From NCBI GenBank assembly GCA_938009275.1, contig CALLHY010000052.1, forward strand, positions 1 through 25,313: a DNA stretch of 25,313 nt, written 5' to 3'. A model generated the notes under the pieces. It worked only from the letters and a program-made list of their open reading frames with translations, did not search any database and was not told the DNA's origin. The position numbers and the translations under genes are program-made. Shown here piece by piece: positions 1-6,455 of this stretch (position 1 is the stretch's first letter; every line of letters begins with the position of its first letter). The stretch is from an uncultured bacterium (lineage in GTDB: Bacteria > Cloacimonadota > Cloacimonadia > Cloacimonadales > Cloacimonadaceae).

Positions 1-94
1 AAGATCACAAAATATAACGAGGTTTAGGTGAAACGATTGTTGATCACAGTGGCATGTCGTGTCCTTATTTTTGTCGCTGGCGTTAGTTAGAATA

Positions 95-150
95 TGTCGT
101 TCCCGCGGAAGCGGGAATCCAGCACCTTAGGAATCCCGAATGGGATGACA
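95..150. repeat. Small palindromic element inside each repeat unit (also 329-384 and 562-617)
   Basis: The element holds two hairpins in a row. The first pairs TTCCCGC (100-106) with GCGGGAA (111-117) around GGAA. The second pairs ATCCC (133-137) with GGGAT (142-146) around GAAT. The outer edges, TGTCGTTCCC and GGGATGACA, form an imperfect terminal inverted repeat, as in small non-autonomous intergenic repeats. In copy 3 the loop of the first hairpin is GGAG and the stem is kept. Dispersed repeats with TTCCCGC..GCGGGAA cores occur in many bacterial genomes. Whether this one is mobile here cannot be told from one window. Confidence 0.7.
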
Positions 151-690
151 CTTATTATGTTGATAACTATATATATATGCCTATCTCTTGCCAAGCAAAA
201 CTTGACCTTTACAGACTGGGGTATTGATCACAAGAAGATCACAAAATATAACGAGGTTTAGGTGAAACGATTGTTGATCACAGTGGCATGTCGTGTCCTT
301 ATTTTTGTCGCTGGCGTTAGTTAGAATATGTCGTTCCCGCGGAAGCGGGAATCCAGCACCTTAGGAATCCCGAATGGGATGACACTTATTATGTTGATAA
401 CTATATATATATGCCTATCTCTTGCCAAGCAAAACTTGACCTTTACAGACTGGGGTATTGTTCACAAGAAGTTCACAAAATATTACGAGGTTTAGGTGAA
501 ACGATTGTTGATCACAGTGGCATATCGTGTCCTTAATTTGTCGCTGGCGTTAGTTAGAATATGTCGTTCCCGCGGAGGCGGGAATCCAGCACCTTAGGAA
601 TCCCGAATGGGATGACACTTATTATGTTGATAACTATATATATATGCCTATCTCTTGCCAAGCAAAACTTGACCTTTACAGACTGGGGTA

Positions 691-719
691 TTGATCACAA
701 GAAGATCACAAAATATAAC
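691..719 (+). promoter_or_regulatory. Promoter-like element repeated in each unit
   Basis: TTGATC (691-696), a 17-base spacer and TATAAC (714-719) match a sigma-70 promoter well. The pair also occurs at 224-252, and a -10 half is seen at 13-18. In the third copy (458-486) it reads TTGTTC and TATTAC, so the A-to-T changes fall in both hexamers. The spacer holds a second GATCACA word 11 bases from the first. A GTG reading frame begins only 9 bases past the -10 box, so any transcript would have a very short leader. This is a sequence match only. Confidence 0.4.
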
Positions 720-728
720 GAGGTTTAG

Positions 729-917
729 GTGAAACGATTGTTGATCACAGTGGCATATCGTGTCCTTATTTTTGTCGCTGGCGCTTCCGCATTTGAAGAC
801 TGCATAGCCGTAATCACACACACCTCGTATGCTGACAGCCGAGGGCGGCTGGCAATATGGGTTATCCTTTATCTGTGTCAGTACGCACCAACCGCCCAAT
901 CCGTGTTGCTATTCTAA
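729..917 (+). CDS. Short ORF with a signal-peptide-like start, 62 aa
   Basis: The GTG start is shared with truncated frames in the upstream repeat copies (28-90 and 262-324, which stop after about 20 codons; the copy at 496 is frameshifted). The last copy reads on into unique sequence. The first 21 residues (MKRLLITVAYRV..GASA) have a basic start, a hydrophobic core and an A-x-A-type cleavage site before FEDC. The remaining 41 residues match no family I know. It may be a remnant of a secreted protein whose 5' end was amplified into the array, or a chance frame. No strong Shine-Dalgarno sequence is present beyond a weak GAGG at 720-723. Confidence 0.25.
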   Translation: MKRLLITVAYRVLIFVAGASAFEDCIAVITHTSYADSRGRLAIWVILYLCQYAPTAQSVLLF

Positions 918-1357
918 ATAAGCGCATCAAAGCCCTCCCAGCCAGCAACTTTGGGCAGTAAGCCAGCTTCCACCGCTGCTTTCACAGATATGCAGGGCAG
1001 GTTGTTGTCCATAATCTGCTGCCTGGTGATAGTTGCCAGGTCTATAGCGCATATCCGTTGCATGCTCCACATCATCTTCACCCACAGGTTGTTCCACACC
1101 GGCAGCGGAACCTCCCTATGTGCGGGCAGCCGGTTGTAAAGCTTCAGATATGCCTTAAAATCATTTATATACTCCTGCGAAGGGCATAGCTGCTTCAAAC
1201 TGCGGGACACGCTGCTGAACTTGCTATTGCCATTGTGAATTTTGTGCTTCGGCTTTGAGCGCACGATATAACGGTTCAAACTTGGGTTAAAGTAAATCAC
1301 GCTATCATCTGCCATACCGGTGTAACCGCCGATTAGATTCTTAAAACGTACTTTCAT
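914..1357 (-). CDS. Hypothetical protein, 147 aa, possibly phage-related
   Basis: The start is the ATG at 1357, chosen over a longer frame reaching 1441 because AAAGGAGAAACC sits directly upstream of it. The protein begins MKVRFKNLIGGYTG. The N-terminal third is beta-rich and basic (YIVRSKPKHKIHNG). The C-terminal part is helical, with several tryptophans and a run of hydrophobic helices ending WEGFDALI. It has no signal peptide or membrane segment, and I do not recognise the family. It sits alone between the repeat array and a truncated phage head gene, so a phage or mobile-element origin is plausible. The start-site call is firmer than any functional call. Confidence 0.6.
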   Translation of the reverse strand: MKVRFKNLIGGYTGMADDSVIYFNPSLNRYIVRSKPKHKIHNGNSKFSSVSRSLKQLCPSQEYINDFKAYLKLYNRLPAHREVPLPVWNNLWVKMMWSMQRICAIDLATITRQQIMDNNLPCISVKAAVEAGLLPKVAGWEGFDALI

Positions 1358-1504
1358 GGTTTCTCCTTTGGTTTTAATGCTGCGGGGAGAATATGCTCCC
1401 TCATAATACTGGGGGGAGACAAAAACCGTATTTATGGACAAAACTGGCGATTATTTTTACTTCCTTGCATTTTCCTTGCTTTTCGCAAGCGCATCGAACT
1501 GAGG

Positions 1505-1550
1505 TTCATCGGGCACTAAACGGGCAAAAGCCCGATCAATGCCCGATGAA
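1505..1550. other. Nested inverted repeat (two-tier hairpin)
   Basis: An 11-bp perfect outer stem pairs TTCATCGGGCA (1505-1515) with TGCCCGATGAA (1540-1550). It encloses a symmetric internal loop (CTAAA and ATCAA) and a 5-bp inner stem, CGGGC (1521-1525) with GCCCG (1530-1534), around AAAA. No T-run follows on either strand, so it is not a standard intrinsic terminator. It lies in the gap between the 914-1357 gene, which points away from it, and a truncated phage gene. It could be a structured RNA, a protein-binding site or a mobile-element end. Confidence 0.6.
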
Positions 1551-1735
1551 GCCCGGTGCGGAGCAGCTTTGGCAAGTAAGGGAGGAGCAGGGAAGCTTTT
1601 GTAAAGCATTACAAAACAAAGGAGATAGGAGAATAACTATTCGCTCATCTCATTACTGGCAGAGCATACAGCACAGAGAATACGAGAGTTTGGTTGGTTG
1701 CAAGGCTACAAGAAAGCCAAAGCCAGAAACCCGTC

Positions 1736-1756
1736 ATTCCGGACTTGATCCGGAAT
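1736..1756. repeat. Palindromic repeat ATTCCGGA..TCCGGAAT
   Basis: A perfect 8-bp stem (1736-1743 with 1749-1756) surrounds CTTGA. The wider CGTCATTCCGG..CCGGAATCC form is a common dispersed intergenic palindrome in bacteria. Here it is fused directly to the 5' edge of a truncated phage gene. Its TGA at 1746-1748 closes that gene's reading frame upstream. Confidence 0.7.
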
Positions 1757-1757
1757 C

Positions 1758-2051
1758 CATTATTACATCCTGGATGACCGCACCAGTGACATCTGCCGGG
1801 CTTTGGCTGCACAGGACAGAGTCTATCCCTTAAACGATGCCCTGGAAGTAGTGGACAACCTCATGGCTTTGGATACCAAATCAAACAACCTGGATGATGC
1901 CCGGGAATATATCAAAGCACTCGCACCCTGGATCAAAGACGATCAGATCGAATACGACTCAGAGATGAATCCGGTAGTTGTCTCTGGAGCACATACGCTT
2001 TTTCCGCCCTTTCATTGGAAGTGTAGGACAACGACAGAGATCATGGAGTAA
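1758..2051 (+). pseudogene. C-terminal fragment of a phage Mu F-like head morphogenesis protein
   Basis: In the frame starting near 1758 the translation reads YYILDDRTSDICRALAAQDR and later VVVSGAHTLFPPFHWKCRTT. The L-D-x-R-T-S-x-x-C-R motif and the terminal P-P-x-H-x-x-C-R-T motif are the signature of the C-terminal domain of Mu gpF / SPP1 gp7-type minor head proteins, which act in procapsid assembly. Full-length proteins are several hundred residues; only about 97 remain. The frame is closed upstream by the TGA at 1746 inside a palindromic repeat, and there is no ATG with a ribosome site, only an internal TTG at 1803. The gene was therefore cut by an insertion, deletion or recombination at the repeat. 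Confidence 0.8.
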
Positions 2052-2062
2052 CTCAATCTCTC

Positions 2063-3613
2063 CTATGAACTTTCACTGCTTTCCTCTTCATGATCCATAA
2101 CCTCAATCTGCTCAATAAGTTCCTGATTCAACATCGATAACTCAACATTCTGAACATCAAACTCCCTGAGCAGAGGTTCAAAGCAATTGGAGCATTCCTT
2201 AGCATACAGCTCAGAATATCTCTCTAACATTGGGAATAATGAAGATTTAAGGTTTTCAGAAACAGAATCCCATCCTTGGAGATAACTGTCACTATCATTG
2301 TTATATGACTCCAGAAATCCATCAGTATCATCTAATAAAGCCGGTATTATAAAAAACCCCTTAAAAAAATCTTTCACCCCCCTCAAAACAGGATCTTCTG
2401 TTAGGAATCTTCTGTATCTGGGATATCTAAGAACTAAGCTATCTTTTAGCTCCCTCAAGTATTGAAAATGCTCCAAGTATTGCTTAAAAGCTCCCGCAAC
2501 ATTATCAAATAACCTATTTTGTTTTCCATCGTCAATTTCACATCGCAATTGTACACCAACTGAATCTGGCAGATAGTTAGTAATGATGGAGCTCAGGACT
2601 CTATTAGCCATATCAGTAAATGACGAAACATAGCTTGAAATACCGTTAATTGTTTCTTTACCCAAATCAGGATCAATCTGGTAGATTTTGTCCCACAAGT
2701 TTGCAACACATAGCGCATCTTTCTTAGTATTACTAAATTCATCAATCAAATCAAGCATATTGCTATACCTTTCTATGAATGGGTTCACGGGTAGGAAGAT
2801 TATATCTTTTAATGTAGCCCTAAATAGAAACCTAGATAGATTATCACTAACCTCTGCTAGTACGTTTCGATTACGAAGTTGAACTTCATTGTTTATGTTA
2901 CTAACTTGGTCTTCAAATGCGGCAAGCCGCTTTTTATGGCTAATTAAAATCCCTGATACAAGTGAGAATAGGCCTAACACTCCAGTTACAATAGAGAAAC
3001 CCATAGTGATTTGGGATTTGTTGACCGAGACTAACAGGATAACAGCAATCACAAGTAAAAAACATCCCGCTATAATCTGAATGAGACTGCTATTGGTGTT
3101 TTTAATTATTGATATTTCGTTCTCATGAGTGTCTAATCTATCTCGAATTCCTCCTAGTGTTCTATCATATTTATCAATAACTTGGATTAAATAGTCTTTG
3201 ATTTTCAGATTTTGGATTCCCAGTTTTTCAACTCTTTCCAGGGCAAAGTGTACCGATTTCATGAGCATACTATTCTGTTTTGCCAAGTTCTGAAGAAACA
3301 GGAGTGAACCTTTCTGGACTAGTAGTAAATTATGCTTGTTGATATTCATCAATTTCTTGTTCTTGCCGGTTACCGTAAACCAAGCTCTTTGAAACCATTT
3401 TTCTTTCATGAGCTTCTCATAGTTATCCGCGGTTACGGTAAGAAGCTTAGATATATCATCTAGGCTTTTTTCCATTTCAGGGGAATCATTATCATAAGTA
3501 GCCATAAACTCAGACATTGCAGATTGGAAGGTTTGAATCAGATCCTGCGATAAAGGAGCGCCGCCTATTCTTTTATCTATTGCGTACACAATTGTATCAG
3601 GTGTTTGTCCCAT
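2063..3613 (-). CDS. Two-helix membrane protein with coiled coils, third gene of an unrecognised operon
   Basis: The protein has 516 aa. Residues 1-175 are helical and rich in heptad-like hydrophobics, with a W-F-x-R-x-W..T-G-K-N-K-K stretch near 73-87 and a likely coiled coil at about 100-170. Two hydrophobic segments follow, about 177-197 and 202-224, joined by a short loop (an alpha-hairpin anchor). A further helical stretch lies around 226-260. The large C-terminal part (about 265-516) has mixed composition and ends in an acidic, serine-rich tail. No signal peptide or catalytic motif was seen. Its ATG shares one base with the stop of the 392-aa gene upstream (TAATG), so translation is probably coupled. 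I do not recognise the family. The topology would suit a membrane sensor or scaffold working with the upstream gene, but that is inference. Confidence 0.8.
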   Translation of the reverse strand: MGQTPDTIVYAIDKRIGGAPLSQDLIQTFQSAMSEFMATYDNDSPEMEKSLDDISKLLTVTADNYEKLMKEKWFQRAWFTVTGKNKKLMNINKHNLLLVQKGSLLFLQNLAKQNSMLMKSVHFALERVEKLGIQNLKIKDYLIQVIDKYDRTLGGIRDRLDTHENEISIIKNTNSSLIQIIAGCFLLVIAVILLVSVNKSQITMGFSIVTGVLGLFSLVSGILISHKKRLAAFEDQVSNINNEVQLRNRNVLAEVSDNLSRFLFRATLKDIIFLPVNPFIERYSNMLDLIDEFSNTKKDALCVANLWDKIYQIDPDLGKETINGISSYVSSFTDMANRVLSSIITNYLPDSVGVQLRCEIDDGKQNRLFDNVAGAFKQYLEHFQYLRELKDSLVLRYPRYRRFLTEDPVLRGVKDFFKGFFIIPALLDDTDGFLESYNNDSDSYLQGWDSVSENLKSSLFPMLERYSELYAKECSNCFEPLLREFDVQNVELSMLNQELIEQIEVMDHEEESSESS

Positions 3614-4791
3614 TATATCTCCTTAAGGCGTTCTTCTATTTCAATATCTTGGTCCTTATCAATCTGGTCAATCAGGGAGGCATTGTTTGCGTGAGTATTC
3701 ATTACTGACGCAAACTGCTTCTGAGTCCTGAAAGCATTATACGTAGTTATAGCAAAGTTAGTGTAGGAATTAGTTATGCTTTGATCAATTCGCATATCCC
3801 TTACTAAGTCCTCAAAATCACCTTTGCCAAACGCAGCGTCAATAACCTTCCTCAACCCAGATCCGATAATGATTCCTAATCCTATTCCAACCAGCCCTGG
3901 AGGACACAACGAAGCAACACCCTTTAGAGCAACACCAACAACAGCACCTCTAGCCGAGTCCTTAGCAATATTTGTAAATGCTATATCTATGTCAATTTCA
4001 CCATTTTTAAGTGCCATATAATTCTGAATCGCTGAGACACCAAGAGAAACTGCACCACCAATTAATGCTCCTTTTCCGAGTTCGTTTAGAGTCTGTACTG
4101 AAAACACAGTATTGGTAAAATTCCCATCCTCGACGTGTTTTCGCAAATGCTCTGCGGACTTAAGATTGTCATCGGCGCTATTGAATACTTTCAGTGGGTT
4201 TGGGATTCCCCTGTTTCTCGCTTCGTCTATCAATTCCTTAGGACCTGCTAAGACCAAATCGGGACTATATGACCTGTTGTGCAAAAAATCATCTAGTGTC
4301 TTTCTAACATTGTTAGATGAACCAATCCAGTTACTCTTCACTTGCACCCTCTGGACGATCTCATCTGTAAAACGGTTTTTTATAACAACATCATAACCTC
4401 CAACGTTACTTACAATTTTGCCCGCCTCATTAGTGGCATATTCTGCCTTATACAATAAACCCTTAAGAGATCCGTTTATGTACCTGACAAAATCAACTTC
4501 TCCTGCACCATGGCCTTGCAAGACGCTGTAAATATAGTTAAGATCATCTGGATTAGCAGAAAGTCTATTATTAAGCCAATCTTGCGCATTCTTAGCAGAA
4601 CTGAATATGCCCGATTGCATGAATTTGGTATTCAGTAAGTCAGCTACTTGAATGTTTCTCATATAATCCTGAGCGTGACTCGTTATAAATCCATATGCAG
4701 CTGCATTAGAAGAGAAATCAATAAACTTGAGCATGTCTTCGGAACTGAACTTTTTTAACTCATCGTACACTGCAGTATTATCCTTATTCAT
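3613..4791 (-). CDS. Nuclease-like protein with glycine-rich hydrophobic helices
   Basis: The protein has 392 aa. Residues 1-95 are helical. Residues 95-155 contain G-E-V-D (E98), G-Y-D-V-V (D134) and V-Q-V-K (Q150, K152), spaced as in the E..D..QxK core of PD-(D/E)XK restriction-like nucleases; this assignment is by eye. Residues about 155-235 are mixed, with SPDLVLAGPKELIDEA resembling a Rossmann-type strand and helix. Two glycine- and alanine-rich hydrophobic segments follow at about 237-258 and 281-315 (A-R-G-A-V-V-G-V, G-I-G-L-G-I-I-I-G), resembling glycine zippers of membrane-inserting proteins. The C-terminus is helical and acidic. The start is firm: GGAGGAGAA precedes ATG 4791. The gene overlaps the upstream 98-aa gene by 8 bases and the downstream gene by 1. 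A toxin-like or abortive-infection effector is one reading. Confidence 0.75.
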   Translation of the reverse strand: MNKDNTAVYDELKKFSSEDMLKFIDFSSNAAAYGFITSHAQDYMRNIQVADLLNTKFMQSGIFSSAKNAQDWLNNRLSANPDDLNYIYSVLQGHGAGEVDFVRYINGSLKGLLYKAEYATNEAGKIVSNVGGYDVVIKNRFTDEIVQRVQVKSNWIGSSNNVRKTLDDFLHNRSYSPDLVLAGPKELIDEARNRGIPNPLKVFNSADDNLKSAEHLRKHVEDGNFTNTVFSVQTLNELGKGALIGGAVSLGVSAIQNYMALKNGEIDIDIAFTNIAKDSARGAVVGVALKGVASLCPPGLVGIGLGIIIGSGLRKVIDAAFGKGDFEDLVRDMRIDQSITNSYTNFAITTYNAFRTQKQFASVMNTHANNASLIDQIDKDQDIEIEERLKEI

Positions 4792-5080
4792 TTCTCCTCC
4801 TCAAATGATAGGATTTTGATGCTATTCTTTTTACTTCAGGGTCATTATCTGATTGTACCATTTTTTTTAATACTGACATCGGTGTATTTGGGTGTTTTGC
4901 TACAAGTGCTCTGACAGTGGGGTCAATAGCTTGCCAAAGGTCAAGGATGATGCTTTCAGGACAATCATTTTGCTTCAGGGCAAATTTAAAAACTTCAATA
5001 TCATCACAGCTTAAAATGCTCTCACTTACTTCATTCCACAGTTTGTCTCGGATTAGTTTTTTTAACTCATAGCTATCCAT
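4784..5080 (-). CDS. Small leucine-rich-repeat-variant (LRV) type protein
   Basis: The protein has 98 aa and begins at ATG 5080 behind AAGGAGAAATC. After a helical N-terminus it shows about two and a half units of a roughly 26-residue helical repeat: CDDIEVFKFALKQNDCPESI, then DPTVRALVAKHPNTPMSVLK, then DPEVKRIASKS. The D-P-x-V-R-x-x-V-A-x-H-x-x-T-P motif is typical of LRV/HEAT-like alpha-solenoid repeats, which usually mediate protein contacts. No enzyme motif is present, and it is far shorter than most LRV proteins. It is the first gene of the tight three-gene unit and overlaps the next start by 8 bases, so it may be an adaptor, immunity or regulatory partner of the 392-aa protein. That role is inferred from position alone. 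Confidence 0.75.
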   Translation of the reverse strand: MDSYELKKLIRDKLWNEVSESILSCDDIEVFKFALKQNDCPESIILDLWQAIDPTVRALVAKHPNTPMSVLKKMVQSDNDPEVKRIASKSYHLRRRNE

Positions 5081-5192
5081 GATTTCTCCTTATTGGCTTT
5101 ACAATAGTCTTAGTGGAGATCTATGTAACGTCATTCATACTGCTGCCTATCAATCATATATCTGATACGTATCTGTTCTTTCAGTTTCTCTT
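5081..5192 (-). promoter_or_regulatory. Spacer between hsdS and the three-gene unit, weak promoter match
   Basis: Reading the minus strand, GTTACA, 17 bases and TATTGT lie about 30 bases before the ATG at 5080; each hexamer matches consensus at four of six positions. A perfect 10-bp palindrome, GATACGTATC, occurs near 5163-5172. The unit may thus have its own promoter or may simply be read through from hsdS. No terminator hairpin is visible here. Confidence 0.25.
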
Positions 5193-5196
5193 TCAT
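5131..5196 (-). CDS. Possible 21-aa ORF coupled to the hsdS stop
   Basis: The ATG at 5196-5194 overlaps the hsdS stop as ATGA. The frame encodes MKEKLKEQIRIRYMIDRQQY plus one glutamate and stops at 5131. The peptide is highly basic and helical. The ATGA overlap is a common arrangement for reinitiation, but such short frames also arise by chance. It is not like any HsdS C-terminus I know. Confidence 0.2.
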   Translation of the reverse strand: MKEKLKEQIRIRYMIDRQQYE

Positions 5197-6455
5197 ACTT
5201 TTCTTAAGCCACTACAGAAGGTTTTGGAGAGGATTGATTGCTCGATCTTATCTATGCGAGCCATAGCTTTTTGATACTTGGACTCCATTGAATCTGCTAT
5301 AGAATACAGCAGATTGATAATCCGAACGATTTCCTGCTGCTCATCCAATGGAGGTACATTTAACTCGAGGTTTTTAACTTCAGTTGAGTTAATATTATGA
5401 ACGCCAGTTGTCGATCTTGCAGGAAGTTGAATTTGTAATCTCATATCGTAAGACTGAAAGCAGAAATTGAGGAATTCAGGGCTTACAATTTCTTTGTTTA
5501 GGCGTAATCGCATAAGATATCCAGCGTACCCATACTGCGTGTCCTCACTTCTTATTAATGCAGTCCTGCCCACCAAATCTACACTACCGTTAGATCTAAC
5601 AAGGAGTAAATCTCCTTCTGATAGTTCTAAGTTATTTTTTTCGACTTCATCTAATACTGCATATTTCAAGTTAGATGAATCCACGTATCCACCTTGAATA
5701 TTTGGTATACGCAGTATTGGTACTCCAACAGGCTCCTTTGAACACTTAGCAGCAGTACCATACTTGATGCTCTCTATTAGATCATTTATTTTCATCGGCA
5801 GATAATTAGGATGTGCGAAGTTTCTCCAGGATTCTGTTAACTGCCCAGAATAAGCGGCACTGAGGACACTCTGGCGGAAATCTTTGAGGAGCATGGGGAT
5901 TTTATCAAGTCGTAACTTGACCAGTTTGACTTTTAACAGGATTGCATCAAGTATCTCTATTATCCGTTTCTGATCTTCTATTGGGGGTAAAGGCACGTCA
6001 ACTTCATCCACAAAAGCAGAACTGATACCCCCCTGAGCAGCACCATGAAAGGTAGCCATGATCTGCGAGTTTCCGCTATTGCTCCGAAGGAAATAGAATA
6101 GGTACCTCCCACACACTTCTTGAGACGGTCTACAGATGAAAACATGCTCATTAACGTAGGATTCAGCAAATGGGTATTGTTGATCTACGTATGTCACCTT
6201 GCCAGTAGTGGCACCATCCTTAACAATCAACACATCGCCTTGTTGTATTCTGCCCCTTCTAAGTCTTGATGCGTATTCTTTCGGTATATACTTGATCCTA
6301 TCGAAACAGAACCCTCCGTCAGCATTTAAATGCTCTGCACCAATGCTTGGTATTCCGTCACTGATTCCACTAACCCCGCCCTTTGGCCTTGAACCACTTT
6401 CTAGGCTCTCAAGTACTGACCTAAGTGTTTTGCTTCCCATATTCTCAACTGACAT
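5193..6455 (-). CDS. hsdS: Type I restriction enzyme specificity subunit HsdS
   Basis: The protein has 420 aa. It has the usual two-fold layout: a first target recognition domain (about 1-150), a conserved helical spacer after the PLPPIEDQKRIIEILD motif (about 155-200), a second recognition domain (about 215-365), and a second spacer after NVPPLDEQQEIVRIINLL. The recognition domains each read one half of a bipartite DNA site, and the spacers set the gap and bind HsdM. The ATG follows the hsdM stop directly (TAAATG). Length is normal and both halves are intact. No second hsdS, inverted repeats or recombinase is present, so there is no sign of specificity switching here. The recognition sequence cannot be deduced by eye. 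Confidence 0.95.
   Translation of the reverse strand: MSVENMGSKTLRSVLESLESGSRPKGGVSGISDGIPSIGAEHLNADGGFCFDRIKYIPKEYASRLRRGRIQQGDVLIVKDGATTGKVTYVDQQYPFAESYVNEHVFICRPSQEVCGRYLFYFLRSNSGNSQIMATFHGAAQGGISSAFVDEVDVPLPPIEDQKRIIEILDAILLKVKLVKLRLDKIPMLLKDFRQSVLSAAYSGQLTESWRNFAHPNYLPMKINDLIESIKYGTAAKCSKEPVGVPILRIPNIQGGYVDSSNLKYAVLDEVEKNNLELSEGDLLLVRSNGSVDLVGRTALIRSEDTQYGYAGYLMRLRLNKEIVSPEFLNFCFQSYDMRLQIQLPARSTTGVHNINSTEVKNLELNVPPLDEQQEIVRIINLLYSIADSMESKYQKAMARIDKIEQSILSKTFCSGLRKV

Larger units (their letters stand above)
1..783. repeat. Tandem array of a 234-bp repeat, 3.35 copies
   Basis: Copies lie at 1-234, 235-468, 469-701 (one base shorter) and 702-783 (partial; identity ends at the GCG at 781-783). 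Copies 1 and 2 look identical. Copy 3 differs by a few substitutions, including three A-to-T changes at 461, 472 and 484, and a one-base loss near 530. Each unit contains repeated GATCACA words, a promoter-like pair, a GTG-started short reading frame resembling a signal peptide, a 56-bp palindromic element, and an AT run (TATATATATA). The array is too long in period and has no unique spacers, so it is not a CRISPR. The near-identity of the copies suggests recent amplification by slippage or unequal recombination. It touches the left window edge, so more copies may lie outside. Confidence 0.95.
1358..1757. other. Gap of about 400 bases without a convincing gene
   Basis: The gap holds the nested hairpin at 1505-1550 and a palindromic repeat at 1736-1756. 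A 146-codon open frame at 1393-1833 crosses it, but its composition is unlike a protein, and it runs through the palindromic repeat and out of frame over the phage head fragment. A stretch with AAGGAGATAGGAGAATAAC (1618-1636) resembles a ribosome binding site, but no clear reading frame follows it. Confidence 0.5.

Noticed and set aside
1..783. CRISPR array
   Set aside because: The period is 234 bp with near-identical full units and no short repeats separated by unique spacers.
648..899. Minus-strand 83-aa open frame across the repeat end
   Set aside because: It runs through the tandem repeat and has no ribosome site or protein-like composition.
1393..1833. Plus-strand 146-aa open frame
   Set aside because: It crosses a hairpin, a palindromic repeat and the phage fragment in the wrong frame; the composition is not protein-like.
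5193..6455. Phase-variable hsdS shufflon
   Set aside because: There is only one hsdS, no inverted repeats within the recognition domains, and no site-specific recombinase in the window.
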